Shown here one piece after another: positions 52,737-61,568 of a stretch of 64,000 nt of DNA. Within the stretch, counting starts at the first letter, position 1, and every line of letters starts with the position of its first letter. The translations under genes were made by a program, and so were the position numbers. Source of the stretch: Clavibacter capsici (GTDB lineage: Bacteria > Actinomycetota > Actinomycetes > Actinomycetales > Microbacteriaceae); NCBI RefSeq assembly GCF_001280205.1, contig NZ_CP012573.1, positions 372,001-436,000 on the forward strand, written 5' to 3'. Below the pieces are notes generated by a model that saw only the letters and a program-made list of their open reading frames with translations, had not been told where the DNA came from and made no database searches.

Positions 52737-53771
52737 ATGACAGAGCAGTCCACGGAGCAGCCCACCACCCACCTCGGTCGCACCGGCGTGGAGGTCTCGC
52801 GCCTCTGCCTCGGCACCATGATGTTCGGCGCCTGGGGCGAGACCGACCACGAGAAGTCCATCCGCGTGATCCGCCGCGCCATCGACGCCGGGATCACCTT
52901 CATCGACACCGCCGACATCTACGCCTACGGCGAGAGCGAGGAGATCGTCGGCAAGGCCATCGCGCAGTCCGGACGCCGCGACGACCTCGTCCTCGCCACC
53001 AAGTTCTTCAACGGCATGAAGCCCGAGGCCAACTACCGCGGAGGGTCGCGCCGCTGGATCATGCGGGCCGTCGAGGACTCGCTGCGCCGCCTCGGCACCG
53101 ACCACATCGACCTGTACCAGATGCACCGGCCGGACGAGCACACGGACATCGAGGAGACCCTCGGCGCCCTCACCGACCTCGTCACGCAGGGCAAGGTGCG
53201 CTACATCGGCTCGTCCACGTTCCAGCCCAGCCAGGTCGTCGAGGCGCAGTGGGCGGCGCGCGAGCGGGGCACCGCCCGGTTCGTCACGGAGCAGCCGCCG
53301 TACTCGCTCCTCACGCGCGGCATCGAGGCCGACCTCCTCCCCACCACCCAGCGGCACGGCATGGGCACGCTCGTCTGGTCGCCGCTCGCCGGGGGCTGGC
53401 TCTCCGGCAAGTACCGCAAGGGCCAGGAGATGCCCAAGACGCACCGCAACGACCGCGACCCGTCGCGCTACGACCCGTCCGACCCGAAGCTCGAGGCCGC
53501 GGACCAGCTGGGCGCCCTCGCCGACGAGCTGGGCGTGCCGCTCGTGCACCTCGCGCTCGCGTTCGTGCTCCGGCACCCGGCGGTGTCGAGCGCGATCATC
53601 GGCCCGCGCACCATGGAGCAGCTCGAGTCCCAGCTCGACGCGGCGACCCTCGAGCTCGACGCCGCGACGCTCGACCGCATCGACGAGATCGTGCCGCCCG
53701 GTCAGAACGTGAACCCGGCGGACACCGGTTTCGCCAACTACTGGCTGGATCCCGCCCGCCGCCGGCGCTGA
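52737..53771 (+). CDS. aldo/keto reductase
   Basis: A 344-aa NADP(H)-dependent AKR. The catalytic tetrad is recognisable as Asp and Tyr in FIDTADIYAYGESE near 54-67, Lys in LATKFFNG near 89, and His in YQMHRPDEHTDIE near 125. The cofactor part is GPRTMEQLESQLD near 290. It reduces carbonyls such as aldehydes or keto-sugars; the substrate is unknown. TAGCGT lies seven bases before the ATG with no Shine-Dalgarno. It ends in a hairpin at 53781-53823. Confidence 0.9.
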   Translation: MTEQSTEQPTTHLGRTGVEVSRLCLGTMMFGAWGETDHEKSIRVIRRAIDAGITFIDTADIYAYGESEEIVGKAIAQSGRRDDLVLATKFFNGMKPEANYRGGSRRWIMRAVEDSLRRLGTDHIDLYQMHRPDEHTDIEETLGALTDLVTQGKVRYIGSSTFQPSQVVEAQWAARERGTARFVTEQPPYSLLTRGIEADLLPTTQRHGMGTLVWSPLAGGWLSGKYRKGQEMPKTHRNDRDPSRYDPSDPKLEAADQLGALADELGVPLVHLALAFVLRHPAVSSAIIGPRTMEQLESQLDAATLELDAATLDRIDEIVPPGQNVNPADTGFANYWLDPARRRR

Positions 53772-53780
53772 CCCGCCGAG

Positions 53781-53823
53781 GCCGGGAGCCGACGCGGCGA
53801 TCCGCCGACGGTCGGCTCCCGGC
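53781..53823 (+). terminator. hairpin terminator after aldo/keto reductase
   Basis: A perfect 13-bp stem (53781-53793 with 53811-53823) whose loop contains a nested GCGG-CGAT-CCGC hairpin. It begins nine bases after the stop codon. Confidence 0.82.
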
Positions 53824-53855
53824 GCCCGCCGATCCCGCCCCCGTAGGGTCGGTGC

Positions 53856-54629
53856 ATGAGCCCCCGCACCCGCGAACCCGTCTACGGCACCGCCGTGATC
53901 CTGGGGCGCGCGCTCTTCGGGTCCCTCCGTCTCCGCCTGGTCGCCGAGGGCCGCGAGAGCATCCCGGACACCGGCGGCGCGGTCATCGCGATGACCCACT
54001 TCGGCTACCTCGAGTTCGCCCTCGTCGAGTGGGCGACCTGGCTGCACGGCCGCCGCCGGATCCGCTTCATGGCGAAGAAGGGCGCGTTCGACCAGCCCGG
54101 GGTCGGCTGGGTCCTGCGGCGCATGCGCCACATCAGCGTCGACATGTCCGCGGGCGGAGCGGCCTACGCCGACGCCGTGGCGGCGCTCCGCGCCGGCGAG
54201 CTGATCGGCGTCTTCCCCGAGGCCGGCGTCAGCGCGTCCTTCCGCGTGCGCGAGCTGAAGACGGGCGCCGCGCGGCTGGCGGCCGAGGCCGGCGTCCCGA
54301 TCGTGCCCGTCGCCGTGTGGGGAGGGCACCGCCTGCTGACGAAGAACCGGCGCATCCGGATGCGCGACCGCGTCGGCGTCCCCGTGCACGTGCGCGTGGG
54401 GGAGCGGATCGCGGTGGCGCCGGACGCGGATCCGCGCGCCGTCACCGACGCCCTCCGCGACGAGCTCCAGGGCCTGGTCGACGAGCTGCAGGCCGCGTAC
54501 CCGGTCGACGGGCGCGGCCGGTGGTGGCAGCCGCGCCACCTCGGCGGCACCGCGCCGACGCCGGAGGAGGCCGCGGCCGCGGACGCCGAGCGCGACGAGC
54601 GGCGGCGGCGACGCGCCCAGGGCCGCTGA
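53856..54629 (+). CDS. 1-acylglycerol-3-phosphate O-acyltransferase-like protein (PlsC family)
   Basis: A 257-aa lysophospholipid acyltransferase-like protein. The usual HX4D catalytic motif appears as THFGYLE (HX4E) near 48, and the FPEGT block as FPEAGVSASFR near 121. MAKKGAFDQPGVGWVLRRM lies between. PlsC enzymes acylate lysophosphatidate at the membrane; the D-to-E change and the FPEAG form suggest a diverged member with another acceptor. TAGGGT is six bases before the ATG. It ends into a hairpin at 54655. Confidence 0.82.
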   Translation: MSPRTREPVYGTAVILGRALFGSLRLRLVAEGRESIPDTGGAVIAMTHFGYLEFALVEWATWLHGRRRIRFMAKKGAFDQPGVGWVLRRMRHISVDMSAGGAAYADAVAALRAGELIGVFPEAGVSASFRVRELKTGAARLAAEAGVPIVPVAVWGGHRLLTKNRRIRMRDRVGVPVHVRVGERIAVAPDADPRAVTDALRDELQGLVDELQAAYPVDGRGRWWQPRHLGGTAPTPEEAAAADAERDERRRRRAQGR

Positions 54630-54654
54630 TCCCCGGGACGGCGGGGGGATGAGA

Positions 54655-54683
54655 CCGGCCCGGACCTTCGAGGCCCGGGCCGG
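54655..54683 (+). terminator. hairpin terminator after acyltransferase
   Basis: A 9-bp perfect stem CCGGCCCGG/CCGGGCCGG with an 11-base loop, 25 bases after the stop. The 230 bases between it and panD are less GC-rich, contain short GTAC-centred repeats and no convincing ORF (see findings). Confidence 0.7.
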
Positions 54684-54915
54684 ACTGCGCACGTGAACGT
54701 CTGTTACCCGCAGACGAACCGGCTGGTGCGGTACCGCTCACCCGAAGAGCCGTACCGGATGACTACACGGTAGCCGGGCTTCCCCGGGATCCCCCTGGAT
54801 GCGCGGGAATGTACCCCGTATTGGGGGATCGCGGTTCTGTCCGTCGTTTGGGGGACCCAGTACAGTACCGGCCCTCCGATGGCCGTCCGTGCGCGCCGCG
54901 CGAGGCCGTCGGGCG

Positions 54916-55332
54916 TCAGACCGGCTCGGCCAGCGGGGAGCGCTCGAGGCCCGGCGCGGGCGGGGCGGTGGGGTCGGCGTCGACGACGCGGATCCGGTTG
55001 TCGGCGTCCACGTGCACCACGCGCGGCTCGAGCGCCCGGGCCTCCTCGGTGGTCATCTGGCCGTACGCGATGAGGATCACCACGTCGCCCACGTCCACGA
55101 GGTGCGCCGCCGCGCCGTTGATCCCGAGCACGCCGCTGCCGCGCTCGCCCGCGATCGTGTAGGTGTCGAGCCGGGCGCCGTTCGTGACGTCGACGATGCT
55201 GACGCGCTCGCCCACGAGGATGTCGGCGGCGTCGAGCAGGTCGCGGTCGACCGTGACCGAGCCGACGTAGTGCAGGTCGGCGTGCGTCACCGTGGCGCGG
55301 TGGATCTTCGCGGTCATCATGGTGCGCAGCAT
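54916..55332 (-). CDS. panD: aspartate 1-decarboxylase (pyruvoyl-dependent)
   Basis: A 138-aa zymogen starting [20 protein letters not shown] and containing YVGSVTVD. Self-cleavage between Gly and Ser (about residues 28 and 29 from this start) creates the pyruvoyl group. [20 protein letters not shown] follows; the C-terminal tail past 120 is variable. It makes beta-alanine for pantothenate/CoA. AGAGGATGACGC precedes the ATG; an internal ATG four or five codons later is also used by homologues. It is divergent from the YihY gene with 235 bases between. Confidence 0.93.
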   Translation of the reverse strand: MLRTMMTAKIHRATVTHADLHYVGSVTVDRDLLDAADILVGERVSIVDVTNGARLDTYTIAGERGSGVLGINGAAAHLVDVGDVVILIAYGQMTTEEARALEPRVVHVDADNRIRVVDADPTAPPAPGLERSPLAEPV

Positions 55333-55567
55333 GCGTCATCCTCTGCTCGGGCGGGGTCCGTGCGCGCGTGGGCGGAGCACGGTGATCGTCGAGGCGATCA
55401 CGGGGGCAACGCGCGGGAGCGGGCGGATGTTCCGGCGGGTGCCGGGTCCGACTGCGCGCGTGGCCCTCGGCGAGCATACGAGACGGCCGCGGCCTTGGCG
55501 CGTCCGCCCTCGGGGGCCACGCTGGACGGAGGGCACCCGACCCGCATCGATCACCACGGAGGCACCA

Positions 55568-56647
55568 GTGGCAGCACGAGACACGGCCGGCACCATCGAG
55601 GACCGACCCGACGAGGACGACGCGCGCAAGCCCGACTCCCCGACCCAGATCGAGAAGCCCTCCTGGAAGTACGTCCTCCGGAAGACCATGCGCGAGTTCA
55701 CGTCCGACCAGTGCACGGACATCGCCGCGTCGCTCACCTACTACGCGGTGCTGTCGCTGTTCCCGGCGCTCATCGCGATCATCTCGTTGCTGGGCGTGTT
55801 CGGGCAGGGGCCGTCGACGGTCGACGCGGTGCTCGACGTCGCGCGCGGCTTCGCCCCGCCCGATGCGCTGGAGCTCATCGAGCCCGTCCTGCGCGGCTTC
55901 GTCGACTCGCCCGCCGCCGGCTTCGCCCTCGTCTCCGGCATCGTGCTCGCGATCTGGTCGGCCTCCGGCTACGTCGGCGCCTTCAGCCGCGCGATGAACC
56001 GCATCTACGAGATCCGCGAGGGCCGCCCGTTCCTCACGCTCAAGCCCACGCAGCTCGCCGTCACGGTCATCGGCATCGTGATCCTGCTCGTGTGCGCGCT
56101 CATCATCGCGATCTCCGGCCCGGTCACCGAGGCCATCGGCGACGCGCTCGGCCTCGGCCGGACGGTGCAGGTGGTGTGGTCCATCGCCAAGTGGCCGGTG
56201 CTCGCGATCCTGATCATCCTGCTCATCGCGATCCTCTACTACGCCACCCCGAACGCGAAGCAGCCGAAGTTCCGCTGGATGAGCATGGGCGCCGCCATCG
56301 CGCTCGTGGTGCTCGTCGTCGCGAGCGTCGGCTTCGCCTTCTACGTCACGAACTTCTCCAGCTACGCGAAGAACTACGGCGCGCTCGCCGGCGTCGTCGT
56401 CTTCCTGCTCTGGCTGTGGATCGCGAACCTCGCGCTGCTCTTCGGCGCCGAGTTCGACGCGGAGCTCGAGCGGGGCCGCCAGCTGCAGGCCGGCATCGCC
56501 GCCGAGGAGACCCTCCAGCTGCCGCCGCGCGACACGAAGGTCAGCGACAAGAAGGCCGCCGTCGAGCGCGAGGACGTCAAGATCGGCCGCGGGATCCGCG
56601 AGCGCCACGACCGCGAGGAGCGCCTCGGGCGCGGCGACGACGCCTGA
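55568..56647 (+). CDS. YihY/virulence factor BrkB family membrane protein
   Basis: A 359-aa protein with six predicted spans. It has an acidic N-terminal tail of about 40 residues, AASLTYYAVLSLFPALIAIIS near 55 and IWSASGYVGAFSRAMNRIYE near 125, which identify the family. LLWLWIANLALLFGAEFDAELER near 285 follows, then a long charged C-terminal tail. The old RNase BN assignment of this family is incorrect, and a transporter-like role is assumed but unproven. GGAGG precedes the GTG start. Confidence 0.9.
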   Translation: MAARDTAGTIEDRPDEDDARKPDSPTQIEKPSWKYVLRKTMREFTSDQCTDIAASLTYYAVLSLFPALIAIISLLGVFGQGPSTVDAVLDVARGFAPPDALELIEPVLRGFVDSPAAGFALVSGIVLAIWSASGYVGAFSRAMNRIYEIREGRPFLTLKPTQLAVTVIGIVILLVCALIIAISGPVTEAIGDALGLGRTVQVVWSIAKWPVLAILIILLIAILYYATPNAKQPKFRWMSMGAAIALVVLVVASVGFAFYVTNFSSYAKNYGALAGVVVFLLWLWIANLALLFGAEFDAELERGRQLQAGIAAEETLQLPPRDTKVSDKKAAVEREDVKIGRGIRERHDREERLGRGDDA

Positions 56648-56662
56648 TCCGCCGGGGACGAC

Positions 56663-56700
56663 CGAGGGCCCGCGCGTCGCGATCGACGCGCGGGCCCTCG
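56663..56700. terminator. bidirectional hairpin terminator
   Basis: A perfect 17-bp stem (56663-56679 with 56684-56700) with a 4-base loop, between the convergent YihY and photolyase genes. Confidence 0.88.
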
Positions 56701-56704
56701 TGCG

Positions 56705-58228
56705 TCACCGGTCCTTGACCTCGTCGTACGCCGCGAGGGCCCGCCGCCGGGACTCCCCGAGGTCGACGATGGGCGACGGGTAGGCCGCGAGCCCGCCGCC
56801 GGCCTCGTCGTCGGCGTCGTCCTCGGCGCTCGCGACCAGGTCGCCCTGCGCCTTCCACGGCTCGTGGACGACGTCCTTCGGCGCGTGCGCGAGCTCGGGC
56901 ACGTAGGAGCGGATGTACTCGCCCGACGGGTCGAACTTCTGTCCCTGCAGCACCGGGTTGAACACGCGGAAGTAGGGGGCGGCGTCGGCGCCGGATCCCG
57001 CGACCCACTGCCAGCTCGCCGCGTTGTTCGCGGCGTCGGCGTCGACGAGCGTGTCCCAGAACCACTGCTCGCCGTGGCGCCAGTCGATCAGCAGGTTCTT
57101 GATGAGGAACGACGCGACGACCATCCGCACCCGGTTGTGCAGGTGCCCGTCCTTCCACAGCGCGCGCATGCCGGCGTCGACGAGCGGCACGCCCGTCTCG
57201 CCGCGCTGCCACGCACCGAGCGTCTCGTCGGTCGGCTCGCGCCACGGGAACGCGTCGAAGCGGGGGACGAAGTTCCGCGTCGCGAGGTCGGGCTGGTGGT
57301 ACAGCAGGTGGTAGCTGAACTCGCGCCAGCCGAGCTCGGAGAGGAACTTGGTGGCGTTGACGTCGTCGCCGCCGACCTTCTTCCCGCGCGTGCGCTGGAT
57401 CCGGTGCCACACCTGGAACGGGCTCACCTCGCCCCAGCGCAGGTAGGCCGACAGCCGTGAGGTCGTCATCGCGGCGGGCTCGTCGCGCTGCGCGGCGTAG
57501 TCCTCGAGCTCGTGGTGCACGAAGTCCTCCAGGCGCTGCAGCCCGGCGGCCTCGCCCGGGTCGCAGGCCTCGCGGAGCCCGGCCGCCCAGTCGGGCGTCG
57601 TCGGCAGCAGCCCCCAGTCGTCGAGGTCGTCCGAGCGGGGCGCCTCCCGCGGCCCGTCGAGCTCCTTCGGCGCGGGCAGCGGCTTCCGCGGCTCCTCCCG
57701 CTCCTGCGCGGCCCTCCAGAACGGCGAGTAGACGCGGAACGGCTCGCCCTGCTTGTTCGCGATGGTCCACGGCTCGACGAGGAGCGACCCCTGGAAGCTG
57801 CGCACGTCGAGCCCCCGGTCCCCGAGGCGCTTCTTGATGGCCGTGTCGACCGCGACCTCCGCGCCGCCGTAGCGCCGGTTCCAGAGCACCGCGCCCGCGC
57901 CGACCTCCGCGACGACATCGTCGAGGACCTCGGACGCCCGCCCCCGCCGCAGCACGAGCGGGGAGCCGAGCTCCCGCAGGGACTCGCCGAGTCGGGACAG
58001 GCTCATGTGCAGCCACCAGCGGGCGGCGCCGCCGAGCGGACGGATCCCGTCGCTCTCCTCGTCCAGCGCGTACAGCACCACGACCGGCTCGCCGCGCTCG
58101 AGGGCGGCGTGGAGCGCGGGGTTGTCGGCCACGCGGAGGTCGTCGCGGAGCCAGACGACGCTCGGGCCGTGCGCGTCGGCGGCCCCCCGGTCGGCGGATC
58201 CGCGGTCGGGGGCGTCGTCGTCGCTCAT
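56705..58228 (-). CDS. phr: deoxyribodipyrimidine photo-lyase (class I photolyase)
   Basis: A 507-aa flavoprotein. The N-terminal antenna domain is SVVWLRDDLRVADNPAL. The C-terminal FAD-binding domain has TTSRLSAYLRWGEVSPFQVW near 258, FLSELGWREFSYHLLY near 300, HNRVRMVVASFLIKNLLIDW near 368 and a Trp-rich WQWVAGSGADAAPYFRVFNP near 405, consistent with the Trp electron chain. It repairs cyclobutane pyrimidine dimers using blue light. TAGGCT is exactly six bases before the ATG at 58228 (leaderless). Confidence 0.94.
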   Translation of the reverse strand: MSDDDAPDRGSADRGAADAHGPSVVWLRDDLRVADNPALHAALERGEPVVVLYALDEESDGIRPLGGAARWWLHMSLSRLGESLRELGSPLVLRRGRASEVLDDVVAEVGAGAVLWNRRYGGAEVAVDTAIKKRLGDRGLDVRSFQGSLLVEPWTIANKQGEPFRVYSPFWRAAQEREEPRKPLPAPKELDGPREAPRSDDLDDWGLLPTTPDWAAGLREACDPGEAAGLQRLEDFVHHELEDYAAQRDEPAAMTTSRLSAYLRWGEVSPFQVWHRIQRTRGKKVGGDDVNATKFLSELGWREFSYHLLYHQPDLATRNFVPRFDAFPWREPTDETLGAWQRGETGVPLVDAGMRALWKDGHLHNRVRMVVASFLIKNLLIDWRHGEQWFWDTLVDADAANNAASWQWVAGSGADAAPYFRVFNPVLQGQKFDPSGEYIRSYVPELAHAPKDVVHEPWKAQGDLVASAEDDADDEAGGGLAAYPSPIVDLGESRRRALAAYDEVKDR

Positions 58229-58374
58229 GGATCGAGCCTAGGACGGCGTCCGGCGCCCGGACGGGGGCGGCGTCGCTGCGCACATGACGCCGAGCGGCAC
58301 GTAATATCGCACATGGCAGTGCGCGTCCGTCCGGGGCCGACCGCCGACACAGATCCGCCGTCGTCGAGAGGCCC

Positions 58375-59772
58375 ATGGACACCCCGAGCACCCCCTCGCC
58401 GCCGAACGCGCACCCGGAGACGAGCCCCCGGACGACCGTCTCGGCCGTCGTCGTTGCGGGCGACGCCGGGGCCACCATCGCGCGGACGCTCACCTCGGTG
58501 CTCGGGCAGACGCTCCCGCCCGACCGCGTCGTGGTCGTCGTCGCGGGCAGCCGGGACGACACGTTCGCCGTCGCCCGCACCTTCAACGGACGGCACGAGC
58601 ACGCGCAGCCCGGCGACGGCGCGACGAGCACGACGGTCACGGTCATCGACCGCGGCCCCCGGGAGGGCACCCTCCTGTCCGCGTACGACCTCGCGCTCCG
58701 CCTGGCGGGCGGGGAGGGGCGCGTGCTGATCGTCTCGCCCGACGCGGAGCTCGAGCCGCCGGTCCTCGAGCTCCTCTGCGGGGCCCTCGACCGCGATCCC
58801 GACGCCGTGTCGGTGTCGGCCCGACTCGACCCGCAGCCGAGCGGATCCCGCGGCCCCCTGGCCGGAGCGCTCCGGCTCCTGCAGCGGCACTGGGCGATGG
58901 GCGCCGTCGAGACCGGCATCGACCTCGGCTTCACGGGTCCCGTGCCGCTCGCGCCGGCCACCCTCGTGCGGCTCGACGCCGGCGATCCGCGGTCGCCCTC
59001 GTCCGCGGCACCCGTCGACGCGATCCTCCCCGTCCTCCTCGCCGGGGACGACCGCTCGGCCCTCGTGGTCGACGCCCGCGCCCGAGTCGACACCGCGGTC
59101 ACGTGGGGCACCATGCGCCAGCGCCGCGACAGGTGGGGGGCCTACGTGGCCCGGCTGACCCGCGGCACGTCGCCCGCGGACGCCGGCGACCGCCGCCGGG
59201 CCCGCCTGGCCTCGCTCCGCATCGGCGTCGGGCCGGTGCTCCGGGTCGTCTCCTACGCGCTCGCCGCCCTCTACCTCGCGGCCGCGGGGATCCAGGGGCT
59301 CCTCGAGCCCGCGTGGTGGTGGGCCGTGCCGGTGCTCGTGCGGCTGCCGCTCCAGATCCGCACGCTGCGTCGGATCCGCGAGCGCACCCTCGCCGACGTC
59401 GTGTTCGGCGCGACGCACCTGCCGCTCGAGGCGGGTGAGGCCGCGTACGGCATCGCCCGGATCCGCGACGGCCTGCACCGCATGGCGCGTCGCAGCCGCC
59501 GCGTCCCCACCGCCCCCGACACCGTCCCGCCGTTCTCCGCCGTGGACGCGGTCGCCGCGGGCGTCCTCGGCGTGATCGTCGTGGCCGTCCTCGCGCTGTC
59601 CGCCGTGGGCGGTCCGGCTGCCGAGGGCCTCGCGACGGCGGTCGGCGTCGCCGCCGTCCTCGTCACGGCGGCGGACCTGGTCATGGCGCTGCTGCGCCTG
59701 CTGGTCGCGCGCGGCGGACCGTTCGCGCGGCCGCGAGCGGGCGCGACCCGCGCAGGAGGGACCGCGGCCTAG
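58375..59772 (+). CDS. GT2-like glycosyltransferase, membrane-associated
   Basis: A 465-aa protein. The N-terminal GT-A domain of family 2 starts VSAVVVAGDAGATIARTLTS with SDD-like metal ligands represented by SPDAELEPP near 120. The C-terminal half has four hydrophobic segments, as in processive or lipid-linked GT2 enzymes. The catalytic part is less canonical than usual, so the donor and acceptor are unknown. GAGAGG precedes the ATG. The 146 bases upstream contain TAATAT (58302-58307), an unusually AT-rich -10. Its stop shares CTAG with the convergent MarR gene. Confidence 0.75.
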   Translation: MDTPSTPSPPNAHPETSPRTTVSAVVVAGDAGATIARTLTSVLGQTLPPDRVVVVVAGSRDDTFAVARTFNGRHEHAQPGDGATSTTVTVIDRGPREGTLLSAYDLALRLAGGEGRVLIVSPDAELEPPVLELLCGALDRDPDAVSVSARLDPQPSGSRGPLAGALRLLQRHWAMGAVETGIDLGFTGPVPLAPATLVRLDAGDPRSPSSAAPVDAILPVLLAGDDRSALVVDARARVDTAVTWGTMRQRRDRWGAYVARLTRGTSPADAGDRRRARLASLRIGVGPVLRVVSYALAALYLAAAGIQGLLEPAWWWAVPVLVRLPLQIRTLRRIRERTLADVVFGATHLPLEAGEAAYGIARIRDGLHRMARRSRRVPTAPDTVPPFSAVDAVAAGVLGVIVVAVLALSAVGGPAAEGLATAVGVAAVLVTAADLVMALLRLLVARGGPFARPRAGATRAGGTAA

Positions 59773-60212
59773 GCCTCGGCGACGCTCCCGCGCAGCTTGT
59801 CGGTGAGCGCGCGCAGCGTGTCCAGCTCGTCGGGCGTGAGCGCGGCGCCCACCGTCGACGCGATGGACGCCATGTGCATCCGGGCGACCGCGCGGAACGC
59901 GGCGTCGCCGGCCTCCGTCAGCCGCACGATGGTGGCGCGGCCGTCGCTCTCGTCGCCGCACTTCACGACGAGGCCCCGCGCGACGAGCCGGTCGATGAGA
60001 CGGCTCACGCTGGGCTGGGTGAGCAGCACGTGCTGGTTGAGGTCGCGCAGGCGCAGGCGCCCGTCGGGCTGCTTCGAGATGTTGAAGAGCACGTCGTACT
60101 CGTTGAACGAGAGGTCGTGGCTCGGGAAGTCGGAGCTGAGCCGGCGCATGACGCTGACCTGCGCGCGGAAGAGCGACTCCCAGGCCCGCACGGCATCCGC
60201 GGTCTCGCCCAC
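59769..60212 (-). CDS. MarR family transcriptional regulator
   Basis: A 147-aa winged-helix regulator: SFNEYDVLFNISKQPDGRLR, LNQHVLLTQPSVSRLIDRLV (recognition helix) and the wing VVKCGDESDGRATIVRLTEAG, all MarR-type. The GTG start has a strong GAGGAGG Shine-Dalgarno. TAGACT near 60275 (minus strand) is the likely -10, leaving a leader of about 50 bases. It overlaps the convergent glycosyltransferase stop by CTAG. Ligand and targets unknown. Confidence 0.9.
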   Translation of the reverse strand: MGETADAVRAWESLFRAQVSVMRRLSSDFPSHDLSFNEYDVLFNISKQPDGRLRLRDLNQHVLLTQPSVSRLIDRLVARGLVVKCGDESDGRATIVRLTEAGDAAFRAVARMHMASIASTVGAALTPDELDTLRALTDKLRGSVAEA

Positions 60213-60336
60213 CAGGCCTCCTCGTCGGTGCGCTCCCGGGAGGGTCGTCGGGCCGCGCGCTCTCGGGAAGTCTAATGAGCGCCGGGCCCCGCGACGGTCC
60301 GCGGTGATCCCCTGGGACCAGGCCCCGGAGACGACT

Positions 60337-60435
60337 GAGGGCCGACCCCAGAGGCATGGGGCCGGCCCTCTCCCTTGCACCAGGAGTGTCCTGCGATCAC
60401 ATTCCGTCTCCACCGCCACAGCAAACGGTGGGGAC
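60337..60435 (-). ncRNA. candidate structured small RNA (about 100 nt)
   Basis: The 332-base gap between the MarR and winged-helix genes has no ORF I trust. On the minus strand TATACA/TACAGT (60449-60442) is a good -10. The predicted transcript has three hairpins: CACCG/CGGTG (60411-60430), CAGGA-GTG-TCCTG (60381-60393) and a 14-bp terminal stem (60337-60350 with 60357-60370) whose only mismatch becomes G-U on the minus strand. This polarity argues for a minus-strand RNA. No homology is claimed. Confidence 0.45.
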
Positions 60436-60544
60436 GAGATGACTGTATAACGATCCCGTAACGCCCCGCTACCCGGAACCGGGCGGATGTGCTGGGAGTC
60501 CGCCGACAGCACCGCAAGGAGGAGCTGGGGTCGGGGGACGCGGC

Positions 60545-61309
60545 TCAGAACAGGTCGGGCGACTGCGTGCTGGCGTGGTGCACGGCGACGTCGGCGTGCC
60601 GGTCGAACCGGTATCCGGCTCCGCGCACGGTGCGGACGATCTCCTCGTAGCGGCCGAGCTTGGAGCGGAGCCGGCGGACGTGCACGTCGATGGTGCGCTC
60701 GTTCGGCACGTCGTCGCCGTCCGCGGCCGACCAGAGCGACGCGATGAGCTCGGAGCGCTCGATGGTCCGGCCCTCGCGGAGGACGAGGTACTGCAGCAGC
60801 TCGAACTCCTTGTAGGTGAGCGGCGCCGTCTCCCCGTCGAGCACGACGCGCTTGCGCGACAGGTCCACCGTCACGCCGCCGTCGACGTGGTCGTCGCCCT
60901 CGGGCTGCTCGCGGTGCTGGGCGACGGCGGCCGGATCCTGCAGCGCGAGCCGCACCACGTCGATGTCCCGTCCGCCCGCGCCCTCGGGGGCGAGCGCGAC
61001 GGCGGCGTGGGTCTCGACGCCGGGGGCCAGCTCGGCGGCCAGGCGCTTGAGCGCGGCGACCACGGTGCCGAGGTCGGTGCCGGCCGTCGCGGCCTTCAGC
61101 TCGTCGAGGCCGACGTAGATGGCGAAGCCGCGCGCCTCGGTGCCCTCGGGCACGGCGCGGAGTCGCGCGGGTCGGGCGGGAGCGGCGGCGGTCACGGGCG
61201 CCGGCGTGCGGCCGGCGGAGGGGGCGAGCGGTGCCGCCGCGCGGAGCACGGGGGCGGCGGGAGCGGATCGGAGGGAGGTGCGGGCGGTGTCGATGGTCGC
61301 GAGCGACAT
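60545..61309 (-). CDS. winged-helix (OmpR-type) transcriptional regulator without receiver domain
   Basis: A 254-aa protein. The C-terminal 95 residues are an OmpR/PhoB winged helix (GVTVDLSRKRVVLDGETAPL, then RTIDVHVRRLRSKLGRYEEI and VRGAGYRFDRH). The N-terminal part has an Ala/Pro-rich tail (about 1-60) and an unrecognised alpha/beta domain (FAIYVGLDELKAATAGTDLG to VAALAPEG) instead of a phosphorylated receiver. It may respond to a ligand or be constitutive. AAGGA precedes the ATG. It lies 151 bases downstream of a 33-aa ORF with its own promoter. Confidence 0.82.
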   Translation of the reverse strand: MSLATIDTARTSLRSAPAAPVLRAAAPLAPSAGRTPAPVTAAAPARPARLRAVPEGTEARGFAIYVGLDELKAATAGTDLGTVVAALKRLAAELAPGVETHAAVALAPEGAGGRDIDVVRLALQDPAAVAQHREQPEGDDHVDGGVTVDLSRKRVVLDGETAPLTYKEFELLQYLVLREGRTIERSELIASLWSAADGDDVPNERTIDVHVRRLRSKLGRYEEIVRTVRGAGYRFDRHADVAVHHASTQSPDLF

Positions 61310-61460
61310 GGCGGAGTCCTTGTGATGATGCGGGTGCGGCGCAGCGTGGGTGCGCGGGACCTCAGGGTGTGCGAGACGCCTCAGGGGGCGGATGCGCCGG
61401 TGACGGCGGGGAGGGTCGGCGACGGACGGGTCGCGGGACCGCTCGGGCGAAGGGGGCGGG

Positions 61461-61562
61461 TCAGGCCGACATTCGACAGGACATCGCGACACGGCCGGGC
61501 ATCATCATGCCGGCGACTCCCGAGGCCTCGGAGGAGGTCAGGACGTGCGCGTTCAGATTCAT
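61461..61562 (-). CDS. candidate 33-aa leaderless small ORF upstream of winged-helix regulator
   Basis: The ORF starts MNLNAHVLTSSEASGVAGMM and ends with a Met/Arg/Cys-rich segment (GRVAMSCRMSA). It begins exactly six bases after CAAGCT and 30 bases after a perfect TTGACA, so transcription should start at or next to its ATG; there is no Shine-Dalgarno. A palindrome lies in the promoter spacer. It could be a regulatory leader peptide or a small protein. No family recognised. Its mRNA probably continues into the regulator at 61309. Confidence 0.5.
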   Translation of the reverse strand: MNLNAHVLTSSEASGVAGMMMPGRVAMSCRMSA

Positions 61563-61568
61563 GGGGAG

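Noticed and set aside
54704..56608. Long minus-strand frame over panD and YihY
   Set aside because: It is the antisense shadow of YihY (plus) and an out-of-frame reading of panD; the real panD frame is 54916-55332.
58313..58374. ATG at 58313 after TAATAT as the start of a leaderless protein
   Set aside because: The frame continues as an Arg/Pro-rich shadow through the GT2 gene; the ATG at 58375 begins a recognisable glycosyltransferase.
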